Shown here: one piece after another, positions 17,401 to 24,956 of the stretch
Numbering within the stretch: the first letter of the stretch is position 1
How the letters are laid out: each line of letters opens with the position of its first letter
Assembly (NCBI GenBank): GCA_022072165.1
Contig: JAJVIF010000004.1
Location: forward strand, 126,262-190,261
Source of the DNA: a bacterium
GTDB lineage: Bacteria > JAJVIF01
Reading direction: 5' to 3'
Length of the DNA stretch: 64,000 bases
Notes under the pieces: model-generated
What the model saw: only the letters and a program-made list of their open reading frames with translations
What the model was told of the DNA's origin: nothing
Database searches by the model: none
Program-made: the position numbers and the translations under genes

Positions 17401-20400
17401 ATGGCACCCACCCGGCTGGTGCCCTGGACGATGCTGGTCGTCCTGGGTCTTCTGGGCTGCAATGGTCAGCGCAGCCCCCTCTCGCTTAGCTCCGGTCCCT
17501 CCGGCGACTACCTCCTGGGCGTTGGCGGCCAATATGACCGCGCTCCGGTGGTGGCACAGGGGGATGACACCTACATTCTGCCGATGCAGCATGTCCAGCT
17601 CCGCCTGAACGAGGATCTCAGCGGCGAGCTCCTCTTTCCTCACAGCGCGAATGCTTTTGGGCAGTTGCTGACCGCTGACATTGATCAGCTGGTTCCGCAG
17701 CGGAACATCCGGCTGCAGAGTGTCACCCGATCCCCCGCGGGCAACTTCGTGGTAGACCTCGAAGTCGAACATCCCTTCCCGGCTCCGGACTTGAGCGGTG
17801 TGGTCTCCCCCACGAACCGGGCGGACCTCCATGCCAATCACCTGCGGGCGATTTTCTTCCTCGATGGCAATGAAGGCTTCACGGTCAGCGGCAATCCGGT
17901 CACCGTCAATCCGGGGCTGTTGGTGAATGCCGATGGCTACACCGACCAGGTGCCGCCACCAACCGGCGCGTCACTGAATGCCACTGCCTTCCCCTATGTG
18001 GTCTTTGGGACTGAAGACTCCCGTCAGCTGACCAACGGCAACTTCCACATTACGGATGCCGGCGGTCTGGGCTGGAATCATGTTCCCACCGGCGAAACCA
18101 GGAACCGACTGGAAGAGCCCCTCGGTTTCAATGTCTTTCGACAGGGGGGGCTCTCGCGGGGAACCTTCGAATTCAAAATCCCCAACGGCGGCGGCGCTTC
18201 GCTGGACTTCCTGCTGGTGGTGAACTACTCCCCGGCTGCCCGAAGCAAAAGCCAGCGGCTGACCCCCGAGTACTTCCTGCCGGCGAATGCGCCGCAGGAA
18301 GCCTGGCGGGTCCTGGTGAACCGGACCGCCGGCCAGCTGGAAGCGGGTCCCTCTCCGGGATCGCCTCAGTTCGCAAACTCTGCAACCTATCAAATCGAGG
18401 TCTATGACTGGCAGCATGGACACAGCGGTGACGTGGTGTCCGACTTCCCCCGCAGTACGTTCCGGGTAGGGCTGGCAGCGGCCAGCGACATTCAGTCGGT
18501 CCGGGTCGTTGCGCCGGGCTTTATCGGCGGCACCCTGAGCCTGCCGGTACCGCCCATCCTGCCGGAAGATGCTCCGATGTATGGCTCACCGCAGGTGTTT
18601 GAGTTTTCGCTGAACAACGCTACATCGGAACTACCTGTCGGAACGTATTACGGCCTGGTGGAAGTCACCGACAGCCGGACCCCGGATGTCGACCTGTCGA
18701 CCCTGGGCGACAGCAAGAGTGTTTTCGGGGTGGATGCCTCTACGCTGGAGTTCCGGACGCTGCCGGCCTTCCGGACCTGGCAGGTCTTCCCTCTGGAAGT
18801 GGTGGAGGGCAACGTTGCTCCCGTGGCGGCTGCTGTCGCGACCTCGAGCACCAGCATCCTGCAGGGACAGACTGTGAGCTTTGAATCGCAGTCCACGGAT
18901 GACAACGGCGATGCCCTGACCTACGAATGGGACTTTGATGGCGATGGACAGTTTAACCATCCGGTCAAAGACGCCTACACCGGTGCGCCGGATGCCCCGA
19001 CTGCGACGTTTCTTGCGGCAGGCAGCTTCAGTGTCAATCTGCGCGTGAGTGATGGCCGGGGGGGGACCGATACCCTGAACGCGGCGGGTGTCAGCCCGTT
19101 CATCCGGATTCCGGTGACGGTTGGTGCGCAGAACATTCCACCAGTCGCCTGCTTCAGTATCGTCACACCGACGGACTATCTGACGCCGGGGGCGATTGTG
19201 ACCTTTGATGCGTCCTGCAGCTTCGACACGTCGGTGCCGCTGATCTATGAGTGGGATTTCGACAACGACGGAGTGTTTGGCGATGCCTGGCACGCCTCCA
19301 GCCCAGCGCCTCCGGTGACGGTCAGCTATCAGTGTGTGGCGGCTGACAAGTACTCCGTCTCTGTGCGAGTGCGGGAGGCGAGCACCCCTGAGCTGTACTC
19401 GAACGACGCACCGTATCAGGACTTTGTCGTTCGTGGACCGGGCGCGATTCTCACGAACCCGACCGGCGGCAGCCCCCGTTACTTTGGAAAAACCCTGGCG
19501 ATGGGGGATCTCAACAACGATGGTCTGGATGATCTCGTGGTCGCCGCGACTGGCTTTCACAATGTCCCGACCGAAGAGCAGCCGGGGCGGGTCTATGTCT
19601 ATCTCAACACGGGTGGTGATCCGCCTTATTCCAGCACACCCACCACCATCATCACGGCCGCGCATGGTGGCGGCCAGGGGGCCTATGGCGTGACCGTCGC
19701 CATCGGCGATGTCAACAACGATGGGTATGGCGACATCGCGGTGGGGCAGTACCAGGCGCTCTCGTTCCAGGGCTATGCGGAAGTCATCGTGAATCAGGGC
19801 GCTGCTGCCGCACCGTTCTACTTCCGGACCGCCGCAACCGCCGGGCGTCCAATTCAGGTGATCCCCGTCATCAATCCGACGCCGGAGTCCGGATCAGAGA
19901 GCTTCGGCAACATCGTGGACTTCATCGATGTCGATGGTGACGGGTTCGACGATCTCGCTGTCGGAGCCTACGCCGCCGCCCGTCCGGGAGGCCACTGGCA
20001 GGCGGGCGAGTGCTATCTCTTCCATTCCGATGGAGTCACTCTCACCAAAGTGGCGGTGCTGCAGAAGTTCCCCGCCCTGACTGCGGACTATCTGGGGACC
20101 GGCATCGTGGCCGGCGACTTCGATGGCGATGGCGACCTGGATATTGTCGGTGGCGCACCGGGGACCAAGGTCTCAGGTGTCACTGGCGCAGGCGTAATCG
20201 CCTACTGGGAAAACAAGATGGGCGAAGTCGGGATCACCGCGCCGTACTACTTCGGTGGCGACGCTACCAACAACAACGTCATTCAACGCTACCTGGCCAC
20301 CGCGCCGGCTATTGTCGGCGATGGCGCCTTTGGCCAGGTGCTGAAAGCGGCGGACCTCAACAACGATGGCTACTGGGAACTGCTGGTCGGATCACCCGGG

Positions 20401-20853
20401 TACTACACCGGGAATGACCAGGTGAAGAGTGGACGGGTCTTCATTTACCCGGGGAACGCGAACTTCTCCAATATCTTCCCGGCCCCAATCCAACAACTGC
20501 GGAGTTCCGCACCAAAGTTCCGGGCCTTCTTCGGCAGCTCGATCGCCCTGGGGGATGTCACCGGCGATGGGGTACTGGACCTCGCGGTTGGATCTCCCTT
20601 CCGTGACGAGAGCTCGACCGTGCTCGAGACTGGTTTTGTCGAACTCTTCCGTGGGCTCGGGTCCACCTTCACCACGACCGCCACTATCGTGACCCCACCG
20701 AATCAGAGCCATCGCGGCGAGTCAGGATTCGCGGTGGCGATCGGCGATGCCTTCGTGGGGCAGAACTTTAAGGAAGTGGTCTATGGCGCGCCGCGTCAGA
20801 CCACCTATCCCACCGGACCCGGACGGGTCCACATCAGTCGCGGACCCTACTAA
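17401..20853 (+). CDS. Large FG-GAP/PKD surface lipoprotein
   Basis: An 1150-residue exported lipoprotein (lipobox LGLLGC at about 16-21). Domains in order: an N-terminal module of about 450 residues shared with the minus-strand gene ending at 54407 (landmarks LEVEHPFP, LLVNADGYT, YFLPAN, IEVYDWQHG, GTYYGLVEVTDS, FRTWQVFPLEV); two PKD domains with YEWDFDGDG and YEWDFDNDG; then seven FG-GAP blades with calcium loops (DLNNDGLDD, DVNNDGYGD, DVDGDGFDD, DFDGDGDLD, DLNNDGYWE, DVTGDGVLD and a degenerate last), giving a seven-bladed integrin-like propeller. Likely surface adhesion or binding. No clear ribosome site is visible. Confidence 0.85.
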   Translation: MAPTRLVPWTMLVVLGLLGCNGQRSPLSLSSGPSGDYLLGVGGQYDRAPVVAQGDDTYILPMQHVQLRLNEDLSGELLFPHSANAFGQLLTADIDQLVPQRNIRLQSVTRSPAGNFVVDLEVEHPFPAPDLSGVVSPTNRADLHANHLRAIFFLDGNEGFTVSGNPVTVNPGLLVNADGYTDQVPPPTGASLNATAFPYVVFGTEDSRQLTNGNFHITDAGGLGWNHVPTGETRNRLEEPLGFNVFRQGGLSRGTFEFKIPNGGGASLDFLLVVNYSPAARSKSQRLTPEYFLPANAPQEAWRVLVNRTAGQLEAGPSPGSPQFANSATYQIEVYDWQHGHSGDVVSDFPRSTFRVGLAAASDIQSVRVVAPGFIGGTLSLPVPPILPEDAPMYGSPQVFEFSLNNATSELPVGTYYGLVEVTDSRTPDVDLSTLGDSKSVFGVDASTLEFRTLPAFRTWQVFPLEVVEGNVAPVAAAVATSSTSILQGQTVSFESQSTDDNGDALTYEWDFDGDGQFNHPVKDAYTGAPDAPTATFLAAGSFSVNLRVSDGRGGTDTLNAAGVSPFIRIPVTVGAQNIPPVACFSIVTPTDYLTPGAIVTFDASCSFDTSVPLIYEWDFDNDGVFGDAWHASSPAPPVTVSYQCVAADKYSVSVRVREASTPELYSNDAPYQDFVVRGPGAILTNPTGGSPRYFGKTLAMGDLNNDGLDDLVVAATGFHNVPTEEQPGRVYVYLNTGGDPPYSSTPTTIITAAHGGGQGAYGVTVAIGDVNNDGYGDIAVGQYQALSFQGYAEVIVNQGAAAAPFYFRTAATAGRPIQVIPVINPTPESGSESFGNIVDFIDVDGDGFDDLAVGAYAAARPGGHWQAGECYLFHSDGVTLTKVAVLQKFPALTADYLGTGIVAGDFDGDGDLDIVGGAPGTKVSGVTGAGVIAYWENKMGEVGITAPYYFGGDATNNNVIQRYLATAPAIVGDGAFGQVLKAADLNNDGYWELLVGSPGYYTGNDQVKSGRVFIYPGNANFSNIFPAPIQQLRSSAPKFRAFFGSSIALGDVTGDGVLDLAVGSPFRDESSTVLETGFVELFRGLGSTFTTTATIVTPPNQSHRGESGFAVAIGDAFVGQNFKEVVYGAPRQTTYPTGPGRVHISRGPY

Positions 20854-20893
20854 CCCCAGGGCCCGGACTGCAGGACAACCTGCCTGCTTTCGC

Positions 20894-20921
20894 ATCAGCC
20901 CCGGCCAGCACCGGGGCTGAT
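20894..20921. terminator. Bidirectional hairpin terminator
   Basis: A perfect 11-bp stem (ATCAGCCCCGG / CCGGGGCTGAT, loop CCAGCA) lies between the convergent FG-GAP and FMN reductase genes, followed on the plus strand by a T-rich stretch. Confidence 0.75.
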
Positions 20922-20964
20922 CTGTTCAGTTGAGGATGCGAGAGCAAGCGCACCCCGAGGTCCG

Positions 20965-21567
20965 TTAACTCTGACGTCGGCGACGCTGATGGAAGCTGGC
21001 GAAGCCCGGCGCAGGGGACGCATCGAGGTCGGTCTCGAACTGGTGGCTCAACAGCTGGCTGTAGACCGCGACATCCCGCCCCAGCCGCGTGAGCCGCTCC
21101 AGGATCTTCGGGTCCTCTGGCGGACCATCGGGGCGGAACTTCGCCGCTTCCACGCCGACGTGATACGGCAGGGTCCAGCCGTGGCAAAACTGCACCGTGG
21201 CGCGCATATGGGTAAAGCAGGAGGTGCCGGGTCCGCCTCCGGTGGCACCCACCAGGGCGAAGCACTTCCCGGCGAACTCGTGGTAGTAGTGATCGAACCA
21301 GTTTTTGGTTGCGCCGGTCATGGAGCCGTGATACTCCGGACTCCCCACGACAAAGCCCTCCGCCCACAGGATGTCCGCGCGGACCGCCCGGATAGCGTCA
21401 TGGCCCGAGTAGTCCTCGTGATCCGCATAGAGGGGGAGGGGGGTGACGCGCAGGTCAAGGAGGCGCGTCTCCGCGCCGGCCGCCTGCGCCGCAGCGAGGA
21501 CGTAGTGCACCAGATGGGCGGTATGCGACTTGTCGCGCAGGCTGCCGATGACACCAAGAATGCGCAT
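20965..21567 (-). CDS. NADPH-dependent FMN reductase (flavodoxin-like)
   Basis: A 200-residue flavoprotein of the NAD(P)H:FMN/quinone reductase family. Signatures are the N-terminal phosphate-binding GVIGSLRDKSHT and the flavin-contact motif VVGSPEYHGSMTGATKNWFDH (in part). A GAGAGGA site precedes the ATG. It probably reduces FMN, quinones or azo compounds in the cytoplasm. It is convergent with the FG-GAP gene and shares a terminator with it. Confidence 0.87.
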   Translation of the reverse strand: MRILGVIGSLRDKSHTAHLVHYVLAAAQAAGAETRLLDLRVTPLPLYADHEDYSGHDAIRAVRADILWAEGFVVGSPEYHGSMTGATKNWFDHYYHEFAGKCFALVGATGGGPGTSCFTHMRATVQFCHGWTLPYHVGVEAAKFRPDGPPEDPKILERLTRLGRDVAVYSQLLSHQFETDLDASPAPGFASFHQRRRRQS

Positions 21568-21621
21568 GTGGGGGTGGTCCTCTCGTGCCTCACGGGATGC
21601 GCAGAGGATACCCGGTGCAGG

Positions 21622-21861
21622 CTACCAGGACCCGTCGGCGGTGGCGAGCCAGAGGGGGCTATCGGGAGCGGCGGACGCGAAGTCGGCGTCGCGCGCATAG
21701 AGGACGAAGCAGTCCAGGCCCTGCGTCGCGATGGAAGCATAGAGCCCATCGCGAGCCTGGAAATCGCCGCCCAGTTGCGTTTCATCTGCGAGTCGCTGGG
21801 TCGGTCATCCTGCTGGTCCCGGCATGCCGGGTTCCAAAGCCCGAGCGAGCCCGATACGCCC
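21622..21861 (-). pseudogene. Decayed 3' extension of the neighbouring lipoprotein gene
   Basis: Beyond the TAG that ends the 466-residue lipoprotein (21862-21864), the same frame continues with coding-like sequence. It gives 18 codons (GRIGLARALEPG...), a TGA at 21805, then 60 codons ending ...SPLWLATADGSW before a TAG at 21622. The continuation resembles the lipoprotein's own repeat (RLILAYSPGG... then GLGLAMTGDPTG...). I read it as the old C-terminus lost to two in-frame stops, which include a 14-base palindrome at 21818-21831. Confidence 0.45.
21818..21831. repeat. Perfect 14-bp palindrome CCCGGCATGCCGGG
   Basis: This perfect palindrome sits between the two in-frame stops of the decayed lipoprotein tail. 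It may be part of a small palindromic insertion or a terminator. Confidence 0.4.
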
Positions 21862-23262
21862 CTAGTCCTGCACGAGCAGAATGAGCCGATCGCCCCAGAC
21901 ATCGAGTACGGAGCGGACCAGCGGTCGCAGCAGCGCGTGGTGGGGAAAGGGAGCCAACTGCGGGACTTGCTGGAATGTCCAGGGCGCATTGACACCGGTG
22001 GGATCGCCAGTCATGGCTAAGCCGAGGCCTCGGGAGGGGTCTGGCACTTCGTCCGGCCCTCCGGGGGAGTAGGCCAGGATAAGACGGTCCTGATGCGTCA
22101 CGAGTCCAGCAGGCACTCCGGTTTGAGATGGGCCCGTGCCGATCGGCTGCAGACGCCAGGCATTCGCGCGGACTGCGGCTTCGCTCGCCCCGTAGTAACA
22201 ATCGAGCAGGGCGGAACCATCGGTCTGGATGTACGTGAATCCACCATCCGGAAGCGAGACCGCGTGGGCGGCAAAAGCATCGTCGTCCCAGGCGGCGATG
22301 GTTCCAAACGTGACGCGCTTTGCCGATCCGGTCCCGAAGCCATCGATGAGATCGGGCAGGCGGAGGACATCCCAATCGTCGTTGGAGTCCGGCAAGGGGG
22401 TATTCGCAATGGCGACGTAGTTGGTGTAGAAGGAGGCCAGGGTGATCTGATTCTCGCGCAGGATCGAGGTGCCCATCAACACGGGCTTATCTCCGGCGAA
22501 AGTGAGGACAGCCGGACATATCCCGTCGCCAGAGCCAGTCACATCGGCAGGAGTGAGAGTCTCGCTGGAACTCCAGTCATCTAATGAACCAGGCAACGGA
22601 CTGGCTGAGCAAGCAAGAAACTCCCTGTCAAATCGTGCATGGCCGCGCAGATAAACGCGCCCCATATGTTCACGCAGTTCTGCTGTTCGAAGTTTACCGA
22701 GAGATGGAAAGCTTCTTCCCGACAGCGAATCGCTGTAACTTATCCAGCCTGTGGATTCCGAAGCATCACGAGCTCGCACAAAAAATGTAGCTGCGTTGGA
22801 CTCATCCCGTGGCGTGTAGTACACGATGATTGCTGTCGAAGTAACCAGCAGTGCGGGTTCAAGCATCGAGCCTGTCACGCCGATCTCCATTTGTTCCCAA
22901 ATAGGAGTCACCGGGGCAGTGGCGATCTCAACATCCAAATTCATACTCCCGGATGTCCCCAGAGTGTTTTCCGCGCGGACCGTTACTTGCCCTGTTCCGG
23001 CAGCGCCGAGAAGCACTCTGGGAGTATTCGAGGTTTCGGAGCTAGCGCCAATTTGCGAAAAGTCCCAAACCCAGGTGGTTGGATTGTTTGTCGCCTTGGC
23101 TCGGAATCGCACCCAACCTCCTGCACTTCCTACCACGCCGGTTGGCTTGACTTCCGTGATCATCGGTACGTCTGGCGGAGGAGTGGTCTGACCACTTCCG
23201 CTGCAGGCGGACAGGCCACAGAGAACAAGCGCGAATCCCAGGACTGTGAGCTTCCAATTCAT
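21862..23262 (-). CDS. Hypothetical lipoprotein with PKD/Ig-like N-terminus
   Basis: A 466-residue exported protein. The signal peptide ends in lipobox LSAC. Residues about 35-115 form a PKD-like sandwich (GWVRFRAKATNNPTTWVWDF, then VTVRAENTLGTSG). The rest has short repeated strands (DRLILAYSPGG, DKPVLMGTSIL, DDAFAAHAVSLPDGG) like a degenerate propeller. The ATG overlaps the stop of the 132-residue gene by four bases, with GAGGTG upstream. It is the last of a three-gene operon and seems truncated at its C-terminus. Confidence 0.7.
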   Translation of the reverse strand: MNWKLTVLGFALVLCGLSACSGSGQTTPPPDVPMITEVKPTGVVGSAGGWVRFRAKATNNPTTWVWDFSQIGASSETSNTPRVLLGAAGTGQVTVRAENTLGTSGSMNLDVEIATAPVTPIWEQMEIGVTGSMLEPALLVTSTAIIVYYTPRDESNAATFFVRARDASESTGWISYSDSLSGRSFPSLGKLRTAELREHMGRVYLRGHARFDREFLACSASPLPGSLDDWSSSETLTPADVTGSGDGICPAVLTFAGDKPVLMGTSILRENQITLASFYTNYVAIANTPLPDSNDDWDVLRLPDLIDGFGTGSAKRVTFGTIAAWDDDAFAAHAVSLPDGGFTYIQTDGSALLDCYYGASEAAVRANAWRLQPIGTGPSQTGVPAGLVTHQDRLILAYSPGGPDEVPDPSRGLGLAMTGDPTGVNAPWTFQQVPQLAPFPHHALLRPLVRSVLDVWGDRLILLVQD

Positions 23263-23657
23263 GCCAGCACCTCACGCTCGTAGATGCGGACTTCATTTGC
23301 CAGGAGGGGCAGGATGAGGCCAGTGGTGTTTTCCGACATGGTAAACCGGTAAGGCGTGTCGCCGGATGCCACGGTCCCTTGTGGTTGCGGCAAGACGATG
23401 TTCTGCAGGCTAGCGACCGCTGCCCCGTAGTGATACATTTGCCAACCCTCCCCATCGGGATTCAGAGCAGCTACTTCCGAGAAGTTCAGACCGATCCGGC
23501 GAGTTCGCCAACTCGGATTCGCCATGAACAGCACTTGTTTCCCGGCTGGCCGGGTGGGTTTTGTTAAAGCAGTCCGCCGCTCAACGAGGAGTGCCAGCAG
23601 CGGCAATTCAACCCGCCCTTCAGGCTCAGCCGGTGATTGTGCACTCAACTTGACCAA
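23259..23657 (-). CDS. Hypothetical protein in lipoprotein operon
   Basis: A 132-residue protein without a signal peptide or a domain I recognise. It begins at a TTG inside the last codons of the 335-residue gene (13-base overlap) and ends within the ATG of the lipoprotein gene (ATGA overlap). That spacing is typical of a co-translated operon. The sequence is beta-rich. Function unknown; the weak start leaves doubt about the exact N-terminus. Confidence 0.5.
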   Translation of the reverse strand: MVKLSAQSPAEPEGRVELPLLALLVERRTALTKPTRPAGKQVLFMANPSWRTRRIGLNFSEVAALNPDGEGWQMYHYGAAVASLQNIVLPQPQGTVASGDTPYRFTMSENTTGLILPLLANEVRIYEREVLA

Positions 23658-24652
23658 CTCCCGGGCGTTTCCTCGCCGGGTCGAATCCAGCTCGGATAGG
23701 GATTTATCCGCTGCCGTTGGATCACCAGGCGTAAGTTCTGCGTCACGATGTCAGCTCCGGAACCAACCTTTACGGAGCAGCGTTCCACTGTAGTATGGCC
23801 TGAAGCATTGTTCAGGTCGCCGGTATAGGGAGGAAAACTGAGCTTAGCCGTTTCATTAGAACTGCGATCTGACATGAATGCTCTGTCATCGATCGTCCAG
23901 TCAGATTCGTGAAACGCTAGCTCTTCGTGCGGCACACTAAAGGTACTGATGACTTCCTCTGATGCGTGGACGGCACAATAGCCGAGAAAACCATCCTGCC
24001 CCACAGCCCCAAACACTGAACCAGCAGGCGTCCACTCCAGTGTCACATCAGATTGCGGATCATCATCGGACTTTTCCAGGGCGATCCCGCGGACGACACC
24101 TTCAGTGGTTCGAGAATAGTGGCCCGTGATGACCGGGGCGACGGGTCCGGCGGTCTCCAGGGCATCGAAGTGAAACTGGTATTCCCGCCCTGCGCCCCAC
24201 CAGTTCCCTGCGCGAACTTTCACGATGGCTCTGCCAGCAAAAGGAAAGCGAACCTTCGGCTCAAATGTGGCTCCGAAAGCTACCGTGCCTCCCGCGTCTG
24301 TGACTTCGACACCATTAATGAAGAACTGCCAGGACCATTCGGTCGGGCGATTGGTGCTGACCACCCGAAAAGCACACTCTTCGCTCATAACGACTTTCCC
24401 GGCCAGAAGACCTACGATTTCCGGGGCCTCCTGGGGCAGGCGGCGAGGGATGTCTGGCTCGTCGAAAATAAAGAACCCAGCGATAAAAGGTGTGATGGCA
24501 AGATCGGTGAGACAGATGTTCACAAACTTGTCAATGTGCTTGAAGCTGGTCACGGCATTGCGCTGCTGAAGCGGAAAGGCATCAGCAGCGACATTCAGAT
24601 AATCGCCCGTGTCGGAATCATTTGCAGTAGCCCGATCAAACATCATCAGCAA
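23645..24652 (-). CDS. Hypothetical Ig/PKD-like protein
   Basis: A 335-residue protein, first gene of the operon. Residues about 78-180 resemble the PKD-like domain of the downstream lipoprotein (CAFRVVSTNRPTEWSWQF, later AIVKVRAGNWWGAG), so the two are probably related. There is no signal peptide, no Shine-Dalgarno and three possible starts (TTG 24652, ATG 24646, ATG 24643). An in-frame TAG lies 21 bases upstream. The coding region is AT-richer than the neighbours. It may be a gene that lost its 5' export signal. Confidence 0.55.
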   Translation of the reverse strand: MLMMFDRATANDSDTGDYLNVAADAFPLQQRNAVTSFKHIDKFVNICLTDLAITPFIAGFFIFDEPDIPRRLPQEAPEIVGLLAGKVVMSEECAFRVVSTNRPTEWSWQFFINGVEVTDAGGTVAFGATFEPKVRFPFAGRAIVKVRAGNWWGAGREYQFHFDALETAGPVAPVITGHYSRTTEGVVRGIALEKSDDDPQSDVTLEWTPAGSVFGAVGQDGFLGYCAVHASEEVISTFSVPHEELAFHESDWTIDDRAFMSDRSSNETAKLSFPPYTGDLNNASGHTTVERCSVKVGSGADIVTQNLRLVIQRQRINPYPSWIRPGEETPGSWSS

Positions 24653-24956
24653 CGGTCGGCCAGCCAGCCAACGCTAACTGAGTGCTGCCCCGGCGTTCAA
24701 CCCGTCCGTCAGATACCCGGCTGCCCCCCCCCGCTTTGACCGGAGCGCGACGGATCATCTCCACCGCTACCCACCACGTCCTCCACGTCGCTCGTTGTCG
24801 ACGTCACTTCAAACGTTCCCGATGTCGAACTCACGTTCCCGCTGGTGCTCTCAGGGGCCATAACTGCCCACCGTCCTTCTCGCTTCTGACCACGCCGAAC
24901 TTAATACCATTCATACCACGCTGTCGTTCAAGCAACAAGCCTCCATGTCCGCCCCC
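24653..24956. other. 304-base spacer with a 50-codon ORF and a nine-base G/C run
   Basis: No recognised gene. On the minus strand an ATG at 24861 opens a 50-codon Ser/Thr/Gly-rich frame ending at 24709; near its end is a run of nine G (minus strand, 24724-24732). A change of run length would extend or alter the frame's tail. The rest looks like plain intergenic DNA. Confidence 0.35.

Noticed and set aside
18631-19665. A 344-codon minus-strand frame within the FG-GAP gene
   Set aside because: The plus strand encodes recognisable PKD and FG-GAP motifs here; the antisense product is Arg-rich with no domain.
21862-24652. The 335, 132 and 466-residue genes being one frameshifted gene
   Set aside because: The third gene has its own lipoprotein signal peptide and ribosome site, and the joins are short operon-type overlaps (13 and 4 bases).
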